Shown here: positions 51,470-63,153 of the stretch, one piece after another
How positions within the stretch are numbered: the first letter of the stretch is position 1
How the letters are laid out: each line of letters starts with the position of its first letter
Assembly (NCBI GenBank): GCA_019454045.1
Contig: SKCR01021128.1
Location: 1-64,000, forward strand
Reading direction: 5' to 3'
From: Zanthoxylum bungeanum
Taxonomy: Eukaryota; Streptophyta; Magnoliopsida; Sapindales; Rutaceae
DNA: 64,000 nucleotides
Translations under genes and position numbers: made by a program
Notes under the pieces: model-generated
Told to the model about the DNA's origin: nothing
The model's database searches: none
Seen by the model: the letters and a program-made list of their open reading frames with translations, nothing else

Positions 51470-53045
51470 AATACATCGCCATATGCTTCACTAATGATAT
51501 CAAATCATTAATGGAAAACATAACTTATTGAAAACCATCAAAATTACCTAGCAAGTTTGGATGAAAGATCAAATCTTCAAAGTTGAAACTTGTAGACAAC
51601 TTTCAAACTCCTATCACAATTATTTTCTTCAGGTTAAAACTTGTTAATAAAAAATGTCTAAGCTTATCTTTTATGATTAAGCTTTTAATTTTTAATTAAT
51701 AAAAAATTATTCAATTTTTGGTAGGCTTACTCCAATTTGTCTAAATATGTATATTAAGTATAATTTTATCACTTTGTCTAATAACTTGATTAATCAAATT
51801 AAATCAAGTAAAATACACCTATTATTACATAATTTATAATTATGAAAATGCCCTCCAATTGTAGAGATTTTATGAAATTATAAAAAATATTCTTGTGTGA
51901 TTATTTATTTAATTATTAAATAAGTTTTATTAATCTAATTAATCTCAATTAATCTAGTAAATAATTAATGTTACATAATAACACTTAATTATTTTGGTTG
52001 ATAATTATAATATCATATATAATTAGCTATCATAGTGTTGAATGACTACACTTCATATTGTGAGACTCTCTAAGTTCATACATATTTTTCATATGATCCT
52101 AGCTCATATGTACGCAATTTGGTCACCTCCAAAATTACGAAGAACACAAACGACCTTTTCTCAACTATACAAGTCGAGGTCATCACATATGTTTAACATT
52201 CTTTCCGTCGTAGGCTATCCGAGTTTTACTTAGGAAACATAGATTATACCGTCAAGTTTCCAAGGTGTATATCTCATATTATCGACATGTCGACGATTCT
52301 TTATAACTAATCAGCACACTATTTCTTATGTATATATGATCAATAATAGATGATTGGATTTGGCTAGTCTTAAGAATCGTGACTCATAAACGCAAATATC
52401 TAACCCCATTATGGTACAAATACAGGCCGACGGATCTTATCTTGATACACGCGGATTAACGAGTGCATCAGTCCATACCCAACGAACATCTAGCGGTCAG
52501 ATTACACACAAAATCATTGATATCCTATAGTCAAAGGATCACATATGCTACTCGACTCGAGGAGATTCCTATCGACAGTGGTGTGTACTTTCAACTATTA
52601 GGAATCAATTGTGAGTCATTCAGTATTCACTCCAATGAATACCTAAGTATCCATACGAGCTTTCCTTGCTCATGGTCCATTGGGTTAGACTATTGGAACT
52701 ATAATTCCAATATACGAGAAGTGCTAGTCTTATAGGTTATAGAAATCCGACCATATTCCAAAACCAACGACTATGAATATATATATACACTTTAAAAATA
52801 GTTTACAATAGTAATATTATCCCAATATCAGACCACACCCAGTGTACAGTATTATTACGTGACTATTTTAAGGTTGGTGTCATTTATATATGAATATGTT
52901 AAACTAATATGCAATAAGAGATAACAACACAATAATAATTACTATTAACAAACTGAAATAAAAATATAGTTATTTTATTAATAAATAATAAAATATAATG
53001 TTAAATACATTATTCGGATTAGAGTTCAAATCACCAACTCCAACA
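51470..53045 (-). repeat. Copia-2 LTR, third piece
   Basis: Starts with the right AATAC TSD of Copia-3, continues the sequence broken at 33401, and ends CTCCAACA before a PPT. More diverged from the Copia-3 LTRs than they are from each other. Confidence 0.82.
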
Positions 53046-54908
53046 AACTCCCACTTGCTTAGTGCCAATCCAGATGGTACCAAAGTCTCATCTCCACATA
53101 CTTATCAAATAACTTAGGAGGTAGGCTTTAGTAAGTGGGTCTGTTATATTGTCTTGTCCTTGAACCTTTAAGACCATTGTGTCTTTTTGTTCAATAATTT
53201 CTCTAATCACTCGATATTTCCTTTCAACGTATTTAGATTTGGAATGCACTCATGGCTTTTTAGCATGTGCAATGGCTCCGCATTATCATAATATAGTGGG
53301 ATCAGATCTTCAACACTAGGCAAAATGTCTAGTTCGGTGATAAAATTTCTAATCCAATGAGCTTCTTTAGCAGCATCTGAAGCCGCTATTAATTTCACTT
53401 CAGTGGTGGAATCAGTTGTAAAGCCTTGTTTTGAACATCGCCAACTAACTGTACCGCCATTAAAGGTAAATATATATCCAGATGTAGATTTTCTATCATT
53501 TGGATCTCCTTGGAAATCAGAGTTTTTATAACCCTTATGTTGTAGCTCATATTCACCATAAATTGGAAGCTCATCCTTAGTACCCTTAAGGTATTTTAGT
53601 ATATGTTTCACGGTTACCGAATGTTCATTACCTAGATTAGATTGATTTCGGCTAGTTGAACTAACGCTGAAACTAATGTCGGGTCTTATACATAACATAA
53701 TATATATAATACTTCCAATACTATAAGCATATGGAAAGTTAGACATTCTAACTCTCTCTTCCTCAACCCGAGGTACCATTTTCTTCGAAAGATGTATGTC
53801 ATATCGAAATGGTACATTTACTGCTTTACAGTTTGTAAAACTGTACCTTTTGAATATTTTATCTATGTACGTGGATTGCGATAACACTATAAGCTTTCTT
53901 TATCTATCCCCGTAGAGCCTTATACTCGGTATATAAGAAGCTTTACCCATGTCTTTCATGGAGAAATTCTTACAAAAGTATGCTTTTACACTTTGCATCA
54001 ATCATATATCATTCTCAATGATAATGATATCATTTACATACAAAATAATAAATACTATTATGCTCCCACTAACTTTCTTACAAACACACAGTTCTTCCTC
54101 TTTCTTGATGAATCCAGAGAATCTAATTATCGCATCAAAATGACGATTCCAGTTTCAGGATGCATGTTTAAGTCCATAAATAGACTTCTTGAGCTTACAA
54201 ATCAAGTTTGAAGTATCACTGGATATAAAACAATTTGGTTGTTCCATACATATATCATAATGGAGGAATCCATTTAGGAATGTGATTTTCACATTCATCT
54301 GTCATATCTCATAATCGTGATATACAACAATGGCTAAAAGTATCCTAATGGATTTCAACATAGCGACTGGTGAAAAGTTTCTTCTTAGTCAATCCCAAGA
54401 CGTTGAGTGTAACCGTTCGCTACCATTCGAACTTTAAAGGTTTCCACCTTTCCATCGATCCCACACTTCCTTTTATAAACCAATTTACAACCAATAGTTT
54501 TAACCTTTTTAGGAAACTCAACCAAGTCCCTGACATGATTGTTATGCATAGAATACATTTTGGATTTTATGGCTTCTTACCATTTTCCCAAATCGATATC
54601 TAATATCACCTATTTATACATGATCAGATCCGTCTTCTCTAAGAGAAGAACATCAACGCTCTAATTGGACACAAAAAACAGTCTCTCTAGAGGCATCGAC
54701 ACTCTACTCGATCTACGTAGAACCTATATCGAAGATCCTACACCTAGTTAGATTTGTGTTTTCATCTCATGTTCCTCTAAATTATGATTGAACTCATTGA
54801 GTTCAATCTTTCTACAATTCCCACTTTCTCTCAAAAATTCATTTTCCAGAAAAGTGGTAAAATGAAAAATAAATACATTTAGTTGCTCAAAATCTTAGAA
54901 TTGATATC
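53046..54908 (-). pseudogene. Copia-2 RNase H and reverse transcriptase, truncated
   Basis: The frame 53207-53887 (226 residues) reads STYIDKIFKRYSF, IGSIIYIMLCIRPDISFSV, VKHILKYLKGTKDELP, KSTSGYIFTFNGGTVSWRCS and AASDAAKEAHWIRNF. This is the end of RVT_2 and the copia RNase H, with TEAE changed to TEVK, removing a key acidic residue. RT sequence continues with stops to 54908, where similarity to Copia-3 (which continues at about 40050) ends at GAATTGATATC. Integrase and gag are lost. Confidence 0.85.
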
Positions 54909-55281
54909 TGTAGGAGAGAAGCAGAGTTTATCGCAATACCTATAACGTCAGCGACCACCACACTGTTGGGTTTGCAGCCTGTAGAGAGTACAGATAGCCC
55001 TACGGAGTGACATAGAAAAAGATTTACGATCATACTACACCCCTTATTAGGGCCAACCTTAAACTCGTTTGGTTCAGAACGGTCCCTTACTGATGCTAGT
55101 AAAATATTTAGGTTCGAGAGAGGTATAGACATATCTTATAATGCTGTCACATGCAATACATTTTATAATAGCATATAAGACACAAACATATAATAAAATA
55201 CGGTAAAAAAATAAAATTTGAATGCATAAGTAAATTACAACAATAATGAGCACTTAAATTTTTTTAGAGCATGCATTAGGT
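54909..55281. other. Unassigned segment between truncated elements
   Basis: About 370 bases without similarity to the other repeats in the window. A minus-strand frame of 81 codons (54887-55132) spans the junction and resembles nothing I know. Confidence 0.5.
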
Positions 55282-55723
55282 TGTTAGACAATTATGACCT
55301 ATAGCATTACAATTTGTAAAGAACATGGTGTTCTTTTACAAATTAACTATGTGACAAAGGAAATTGCTCTTTTATCATTTTGTAATTGGATTACTTGGAT
55401 ATATAAATGATAAAAGTCCATATGATTAGTACCAGATTAATAAGATATGAGACAATATTAATCCATGAAAGATTTAATCATTAAATATCCCTAGTTGTAG
55501 TATTATCGAGACTGGACATCGATAATGCGGAATAGGCTAGTATTACACTTGTGCGCGTTATGGAAGCTTAACGACATGATTTTCATATATTTAAGTATTT
55601 GATACTTATGCAAGTGTGATGGAGGTTCTGTTAGCCGTTGGACCGGGAACACTAGATAGACCCCTCAGAATCCCATTGGTAGTATGACTATGTATCTATG
55701 GGAATCCGAATCAGGGTAGGTGT
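55282..55723 (+). repeat. Family A LTR fragment, inverted
   Basis: Starts TGTTAGACAATTATGACC, the true 5' end of the family A LTR, here on the plus strand. Breaks off after about 440 bases at GGGTAGG, where a family D LTR begins. Confidence 0.82.
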
Positions 55724-56839
55724 TGTTGGCGTTGGTGCTCAGAGCACCAATCCGCATCGTATTTATGTCTGATTCATGAATACGATCAATTCCTTTTTCC
55801 ATAATATTACTTATTTATGGTTGCACCTCTTGTTTTTATATACGTATTCAATCTGATTACGATTATATTGAAACTAAATGTGGTTTAGTGATATGTATAT
55901 ATTAGACAAAGGCCCGATAATATATAATGCAGTACACAGTTACAAAGTTAGTTTGTAATTGATATTGGGAAGTGTCACTGCTAAATGTATATTATCAAAT
56001 ACAGTTCCTGGTCATGATTTACTAACACGGGTCTGTTAGTCAAATTTGTTGAGACCAGTACATGTCGTATATCGAGACTTAGTCCGATGGTTTATATCCA
56101 ATGAACCATGAGTATGGGGAGACTCATATAGACGTGTAGGTGTTTAGAGTGGATAAACACTGAACGACTCACCGAAGATTCTTAATGGATGGTACACCAA
56201 CGTCAATAAGAATCTTCTCGGGTTGAGTAGCATAATGGTCCTTTGACTTGAGATACCACTGTGGATGTATGAGACATCCTCCACACTTAGATGACAGTCA
56301 CGTCACCGATCTATATAGATCAGACCTCCGCATGTTCTTTGGGTGTGGACCGATCCTCAGGATATCCTGTGTGTATCAAGATAGGATCCGTCAGTTCTCT
56401 GTACATAGCATAGGTAGTCCATATGTGATTAGCAATAAGTTAAATCTATGTCCATAGTATACTTTGGAAGTGAGTTCTGAATGTTATTTATAGATTGCTA
56501 ATAGATACGTCGACGAGATTATACCTATAGAGATTTGACGTTTATATATATATCTCTGGGATAATCCGGATACATATGACGGAGGGATTATACATATGCA
56601 ATGACCTCGACCTGTATGATTCAGCTAGTTTATCGGTGGTCATCATAATTTACGGGTGGGTAAATTATGGACACGAAATTGGATTTTGTGACGGATATAC
56701 CTGAATCTAGAGAGTCTCACTAATGAAATATACTCGTAGAGCACTAGGGCAACTATTATAAATAATGGTGATTATTTATAAATTGTTTAACTATTAAACA
56801 AAAAATACATCCAAATGGATCGAACCGTCATTTCCTAAT
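55724..56839 (+). repeat. Family D LTR fragment
   Basis: Starts TGTTGGCGTTGGTGCTC, the reverse complement of the solo LTR end at 37667, and is colinear with it to the region matching about 36600-36640. About 1.1 kb of 2.4 kb is present. Confidence 0.82.
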
Positions 56840-58637
56840 TGTTGGACAATTATGACCCATAACATCACTATTTGTAAAAGACATGGTGTTCTTTGTACAA
56901 ATTAACTATGTGAAAAAGGAAATTGCACTTTTATCATTTTGTAATTAGATTACTTCGATATATAAACGATAAAAGTCCTTATGATTAGTTCCGGATTAAT
57001 AAGATATGAGACAATATTAATCCACGAACGATTTAATCATTAAACATCCCTAGTCGTAGTATTATCGAGACTGGACATCGATAATGTGGAATAGACTGGT
57101 ATTACACTTGTGCGCGTTATGAAAGCTTAACGACATAGTTCACATATATTTGAGTATTAGATATTTATGCAAGTTTGATAGGAGGTTCTGTTATCCATTG
57201 GAACGGAAACAGCTTCGCTCTGGATAGACCCCTCAGAATCCCATTGGTAGTATGACTATGTGTCTATGGGAATCTGAATCAGGGTAGGTGTATTTGGTCT
57301 TAACCTGAGACTTGCATCGCTAATACTTCCGACAATCAGTACGCTTTGGTTTTGGTCGTCCGGAGCTTTAACAGGTTCTGTGTACGCCTCTTCTGGGTAT
57401 ACTAAGAATAGTAGTGTATTGGGGGTGATGTCAAGATGGAAGTATCACTTCAGTCATATGGAGATGATGATCACGCAGGGATACAGAACTGATACTCTTA
57501 AATGTTGTAGCTATCGGGATAGTATGACTAGATTATGATTATCCGATTACAGAGACTAGTTGCTAGTGATCCGATATATGCTTCGTAAAAGGCAGACACA
57601 ATTCCAGCCCCAGGCCTAGCATGTGACATCCAATACTGGATCATAAAACGTAATATACTATATACTATGCCTGATAAAGATTACATATTCTTCGTTGAAT
57701 ATTTCTAGAGAATTGGGTAGGCACGATGCTTTGCTAGAAGCCAACCATGTCTTGTAAATCGGTAAGAACATGGTACATGGTACGCACATATTCGGATAGT
57801 CCGATGACCGTATTTACTGCCAACATATCCATGGATCTCTTGGGTCGCTTCCTAAAGATTCACCGATGACATTTGACTCGAACAAAATTAATCTGGGATT
57901 AATTATGAGAGAGAAAATTAATCTGGGATTAATTACGGCAAGAATTAATCTGTGATTAATTAACAAAGAGAAAATTAAACTGAGATTAATTACGTAATGA
58001 ATTAATCTGGGATTAATTCGTGAAGAAGAGAGAACGCAATTAATTTGGAATTAATCGGTAAAATAAATTTAATAGTTAAATTTGATTTTTCTAATTAATT
58101 TATTTATTTGGGCTAAAATAATATATTAGATATATTAATTGAAATTTGATTTCAATGCGGAATTAAATTGGATTTTAATTCAAGCGAACGAATTAATTTG
58201 GAATTAATTCGTAAACGAATTCCGTAATAATTTTACGAGGCATTATTGTTTAATTAAATTGAATTTAATTACGTTGCGATGGAAAATTTGTTTAATCGGA
58301 TTAAACGAAATCGAGCCCGAAGTGTGTTGACCAACCCAACTTGAATTTTGAATTTAAGTGTGGGACCCACCAACTTACATCAACAAGTCACTCGAGTGAT
58401 GGAAGTGGTTGGGAGCTGTTAAAGCTTTCTTGTCCAACACACTTTGCATTTTTGGAAAAAAGTATATACACTTTTTGAATTATTATTTTTGGTATTAGTT
58501 TTTAGAAAACTAAAATTATCAAAACAACTTCATCTCTTTTCTCCCTCCTCTCCCCATGGCCTAACATCTTTCTTCTCTTGGAGAGTAATTTGTCTTTCAA
58601 ACTTTGTTCATGCTTGCACATAAGAAGTCAAGTGAAG
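56840..58637 (+). repeat. Family A LTR variant, plus strand, end unclear
   Basis: Starts TGTTGGACAATTATGACC and is colinear with the reverse complement of the A1 LTR through about 58330. The last 300 bases diverge from the other copies and there is no CCAACA end or PBS. A reversed LTR of the same family follows at once. Confidence 0.75.
57886..58050. repeat. Tandem near-palindromic AATTAATC...GATTAATT motifs
   Basis: Five or six imperfect copies of the near-palindrome AATTAATCTGGGATTAATT within 165 bases; other family A LTRs carry two or three. Confidence 0.75.
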
Positions 58638-59680
58638 TGTTGGAGTTTGCTAAGGTCCCAAGGATCAATAAACAAGCATGAAACATAAGTGAATACAACG
58701 AGGGAGTTGCAGAATACTCACATCGATCGGTTGAGCGACGCGAGAGGCAACAAAACTCGAACTTTCTCCCTACTGGACTGCTCGGCAGTGAGCTGATGTC
58801 CTCTACCATTTTCGGCCATTGTTGGTCCTCCAAGCAAGCTCCAAGCTTCGTCAAATGATTCCCGGCTCATGGGTGGACTTCCCTATCACCTTTGCATGTC
58901 TCTCGGAGTGGTAGATGTCTTGATTTTTACCACAAAAATCAAGCACTTGTGTTTCCTTCTCTCGGTCTTTTAGCAAAAACCAGTGAAGAAATTTTCAGCC
59001 CCTTGGGCGTGTGAGAAGAGAGGATTTTGAGAGAGAGAGAGTTGAAAAAATGTGTAATGTCTAATTGATTTCTAAAATCAATTCAACATATACCAAAACA
59101 TTTAATATATTAAATGTCAATCAAGCTTTCAAAAGCTTTTCAACAACTCCCATCAAGTCAGATCTTTCAATCAAGTTTTCAAGTCACATGACTCAAATTA
59201 ACGAATTTTCCGTTGCGACGCAATTAAATGATTATGCCTAGTTAAATCACTATTCACGTCGCTAACGAATTAATTCTAAATTAATTCATTCGCCCGAATT
59301 AAAATCTAATTTTAATTCCGCGTCGAAATCCAATTTCTTTTAATATATCAAATATATTAATTTACCGATTAATTCCAAATTAATCGTTATCTCTCTTTAA
59401 TGTTATTTTATCCCAGATAAAATATCTCCGCAATTAATCCCAGATTAATTTTCTCTCTCGTCTAATTAATCCCAGATTAATAAAAGGCGCAAGTCATACG
59501 TCATCGGTGAATCTTTGGGAAGCGACCCATGAGATCCCCGGATATATTGGCAGTAAATTCGGTCGTTGGACTATCCGAACACGTAAGTACCTCGTACTAC
59601 GTTTGTACCGATTTACAAGACATGGTTGGCTTCTAGCAAAACGCCATGCCTACCCAATTCTCCAGAAATATCCTTACAGG
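58638..59680 (-). repeat. Family A LTR, outer half, cut by Athila-2
   Basis: Starts TGTTGGAGTTTGCTAAGG and matches the first 1.2 kb of the A1 LTR. It stops at CTTACAGG, where Athila-2 begins; the rest must lie beyond the window. Confidence 0.85.
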
Positions 59681-59990
59681 TGATGAGTGATATTTATATC
59701 ACTATTTCCCACTCATTTAACCTAATATTTTGTATAGTTTTTTGAGTTTTGTGAACGTTTTGATATGTTGTTGTGTTATTTTGTAGATAAAATAAAGTTT
59801 GGAAAGCATTGGAGGCAATTTGGGGCAAAAACGGACAAAAATGCGTCAACAGGGATATTTTGGTCTTTTGAGCGTCGCGACGCCCAGACTTCCGTGTCGC
59901 GACGTCTAAAATACGCCGAACAGTGCTAACGTGCGCTGGGTCCACAAATCAGAATCTGAGAAAGTTGTGACTTTGCTAAAATGCGCCGTG

Positions 59991-60410
59991 CCACGTGTCA
60001 CCATCACAGCCGACCTGCTAACGTGCGCCGTGCCACGTGTCATCATCATATGCTGCCGAAACTCAGAGTTGACACGTGTCGCCTCGTCATCCGCCACGTC
60101 ACAAGGTCAACCAAGTCAACTTGCCACGTCAGCATCAGCCAATCACAGCGCGTGACACGTGTCGCAATCCTACGGTGCCGACAGTCTCTTTCCCACGTGT
60201 CGCCATGTCATAGCCACGTCAGCGCCACGTCAGCATCAATAATTGAGTATCCTATCCTTATCTGACACGTGGCGGATAAGAATCTCTCAGTGACCAATCA
60301 GAAGCCGCCACGTGTCACAATAATTGAAGCTCAACCACTCTGCCACGTGTCACCTTATCATCTTATCCAGAATCTTCAAACCAGCGAACCAGAGCGTGCC
60401 ACGTCGACAA
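59991..60410 (+). promoter_or_regulatory. G-box / ABRE cluster in the LTR promoter
   Basis: Eight CACGTG cores in about 360 bases (near 59993, 60034, 60073, 60157, 60194, 60266, 60309 and 60344), most as CCACGTGTC or GACACGTGTC, plus about six CACGTC cores. GATAAG or its complement occurs several times and CCAAT twice. In plants CACGTG and ACGTGTC are bound by bZIP (ABF, HY5) and bHLH (PIF, MYC) factors. Spacing to the TATA box at 60443 fits an upstream activating region. Confidence 0.8.
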
Positions 60411-60442
60411 ATGCAGCGTCGCGACGCTGGAACCAAATTTTT

Positions 60443-60450
60443 CTATAAAT
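60443..60450 (+). promoter_or_regulatory. TATA box of Athila-2 LTR
   Basis: CTATAAAT, about 100 bases after the last G-box and about 40 bases before a CT-rich tract of the kind found at plant transcription starts. A 16-bp perfect palindrome CAGCGTCGCGACGCTG (60414-60429) stands just upstream. Confidence 0.7.
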
Positions 60451-60773
60451 TCAGCGCGCGAAATTTCATAATTCAGTGCACCCTCTCTCTCTTCCTCTCT
60501 CTTCTTCTTCTAAGAGAGAGCTTCTCTCTCTAGATTCTTTAGTTTTTAGTTTTTTTTTTTTTATTTTATTTTTAGTTTTGTAAATAATTTTAATTACTTT
60601 TGGTAATAATAGTAATTTAATTTTTACTTTTTACTTTTTACTTTTTACAGTTTTTACTATTCATGAGGAAGTAATTTCCCAGCTAGGGTGAAAGGTAATT
60701 CTTTTACTGTTACTATATAGATTAATCTCCCTTAAAAATAATATATTCACTATTTAAAATATTGACTTAAAAA

Positions 60774-60940
60774 GGATACCGCCAGATTGGTCGGTTGGTA
60801 ATTCATTTTAATCTGGTTTAAACCTGACTAATAAAGGATACCGCCAGATTGGTCGGTTGGCAATTTAATTTTGGTTCCGCCTTATGGCTGGTTGGACTTA
60901 ATTTGACTTAATCAGGATACCGCCTATATGGTCGGTTGGT
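60774..60940 (+). repeat. Tandem GGATACCGCC...GGTCGGTTGG repeats
   Basis: Units start near 60774, 60836 and 60914, with a diverged one near 60875 (GGTTCCGCCTTATGGCTGG). Spacers differ in length (39 to 62 bases). Confidence 0.85.
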
Positions 60941-61856
60941 ATTATTATCACAAGTTTATATATTATTTTATGGGAGATATCTAAATTAGTAGTAGTAAAA
61001 GTAATTCCTTTTACCTTATCATTTTATTTTATTTTACTTTTCAGTCTTACTTTATGTCTTTTACTTTTCAGTATTTTTACTTTATGTCTTTTACTTTTAA
61101 GTTGTTACTAGCCCTAGTTATGTGTTAGTTATCTGGGGTTGTGATGAATTCTAATATCACCGGTTTATAAGGGGTTATTTTATAGTTTGGGTATTTAAAG
61201 GTTTACTTATTAAGTCTTAAGCTTAATGCTTCTTGTTGTCTGATCACCAATAAGATTGATGTGGTAAATCTAAAATGAACTAGACATAGGGATTTTAGGT
61301 TTCAGCCTTAGACTTAATAGCCCACGATCTTCCTTGAGGATAGATAACCCTTTAATAGATTTCCTTACAGGATAGGAATATACCTGTCGGGCGGGGGTAG
61401 CCATAATTGGAACTTAAACTTAATGAATCCAGATAATTGGTTGACATAGACATATGGTTCAATTGGGTTAAACTGGGTATTTGCGTCTGACCATCGACAG
61501 AGGCTTTTGCATAATTTAGTGTTCCAGGTTAGTAACCGATTTTTTACACAAACATAAAATAACCACTTCATCTTTTAAATGATATTAGAATGATTCACAA
61601 CCCTAGATCTTTGTGTCTTTTTTTTATTTTCCTTAGTATTTTCTTTGTCTTTTTATTTATTTATTTTATTGTAAAACCACTTTCAACCAATCAAACAATC
61701 ATTATCTTCTCCATTTAATTAGATATTTGTAAATAAATAGATTCAACAATTAATAACAACAGTAGGAATTAAGTCATCGTGGGATCGATATTTTTATACT
61801 ACTTGAACGATATGTGCGCTTGCGTTATACGTGTGTGTTTACGCCGGTCAAGTTTT

Positions 61857-61874
61857 TGGCGCCGTTGCCGGGGA
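61857..61874 (+). other. Athila-2 primer binding site (tRNA-Asp type)
   Basis: TGGCGCCGTTGCCGGGGA, six bases after the LTR end. Confidence 0.9.
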
Positions 61875-61985
61875 CTTATATTTCTTGAGTTGTTAATTTT
61901 GAAACTATCTAATTTACTTGTATCTAATTTTCTTTATCTTTATCTGTAATTTTTTTCTTTATTGTATTTTCAGGTGATTGAAAAA

Positions 61986-63136
61986 ATGGAACACTACTGG
62001 GAGATTGAAAGATTACGAGCTTTACAAGAAGATACACCCCACATCTGGGAGCAACAGTCCGGTTTTCTGAGGCCTGTTGTCCAGCCCAACAATTATCACT
62101 GGATGCCAGAACCATCATACTTTCCATCTTATCCACCATCCACCTACTATCCTCAACAAAAACCAGAACCATCAGAGGAAGAACAATTGATTGATATGCT
62201 CAAAATTTTTTCCAAGAAACGAGACGAAAAGTTAAATACAATGCTTGAAACAAGCCTGAAGCAACTTGAAAGTATTCAGAGACAATCAGAATTCATTCAG
62301 AGGATGACAGATCAAATGAGACAATTAACAGAAAACCAGAACTACATACCTCAAGAACCAGTTTCAGATGACACTGATGAAGCCTTCAAGTACCCAGAAA
62401 TCCACAAAGACACTTCAACAGAGGAGGAGGCTGAGCAATATCAACAACCAGAGGTATCAGTTCAGGAGCCCGAACCGGTGGTAAAGTCTCAATTTGACTT
62501 TTATTATTCAGATTCTGACGAGGATGAAGCTGATCTATTTGTACCAACTGCACCAACAACGGAGGATCAAACTTTCAATCCTCAAAATGAAGATCTTGGA
62601 GCATGCTTTACCATGATGTTTGAAGAAGATCTATCTGAACCATCCATTCCAGTCATATCAGAGGATGAAGACCTAATGTCAGAAACATCTTTGCATCCTC
62701 TGGTTGACAATTTTGAAGCATGTATTTCACAGATGACAGATGAAGAGCTGAATACAAAAATTTTACAATTCATCTCTGTGAAGAAAAGGTGGAGAAAGAA
62801 GCAGAGCAAATGGAGGAGCAAATGTCTGACCTTAATAAAGATCCAGAGCATTCAGAAGAAGAAACATCGCTGTTTTGGGGAGTACAAATCAAAGATATCA
62901 CCCAGAAGCTTGACAGAATGGAACTTCCATTCCAAGTCAAGCACCATACGAGACCTCCTGATTTTCTTTCTTTCTTTTCAGGAATCATTGGAACAACAAG
63001 GAGCAAAAAGGTGGCACGAGCACTAAATATGACAAAATTCTTTTTGCCACTTTTCCGTTGGAAGAGACCCTTCAAAAGCAACGCTCACGGGATTGTCTTT
63101 AATCGGACATCCAAAACGACATTGAAACCTCCTTAA
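61986..63136 (+). pseudogene. Unrecognised acidic ORF in the gag position, frameshifted
   Basis: From ATG 61986 (MEHYWEIERLRALQED) an open frame runs to 63026. Residues 30-60 are rich in Pro, Tyr and Ser (SYFPSYPPSTYYPQQKP). Residues 70-110 look like a coiled coil (KQLESIQRQSEFIQRMTDQM), then come Glu/Asp-rich stretches (STEEEAEQYQQPE, YSDSDEDEADLF). After about residue 262 the frame turns basic and unlike the rest, while the next frame (62789-63136) continues the acidic character (EKEAEQMEEQMSDLNKDPEH) and ends FRWKRPFKS...LKPP. A one- or two-base indel near 62770 is the likely cause. It has no Gag, zinc-knuckle or protease motif I know. Confidence 0.6.
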
Positions 63137-63153
63137 CAGATGAATTTCAGTCA

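Larger units (their letters stand above)
22800..54908 (-). mobile_element. Copia-2 (family B), truncated, carrying two nested elements
   Basis: Its 3' LTR can be followed in three pieces: about 22800-23004, 32928-33401 and 51470-53045. They are separated by A2 and Copia-3. Their joined order is colinear with the Copia-3 LTRs. A PPT (AAGCAAGTGGGAGTT on the minus strand) follows at 53046, then RNase H and RT to 54908. There homology to Copia-3 stops abruptly, so integrase, gag and the 5' LTR are missing. The first ~110 bp of the family LTR are also unclear at the DUF4283 junction. Confidence 0.82.
59681..61850 (+). repeat. Athila-2 5' LTR
   Basis: 2170 bp. Consists of a GC-richer promoter half (59850-60470), a CT-rich leader (60480-60530), a tract of TTTTTAC-like repeats (60600-60660 and 61010-61100), and a TACCGCC tandem repeat block. 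Confidence 0.85.

Noticed and set aside
59906..60265. Overlapping frames rich in His, Arg and Ser
   Set aside because: They arise from the repeated CACGTGTC and CACGTC promoter motifs.
61924..62172. Minus-strand 82-codon frame
   Set aside because: Shadow of the acidic plus-strand ORF.
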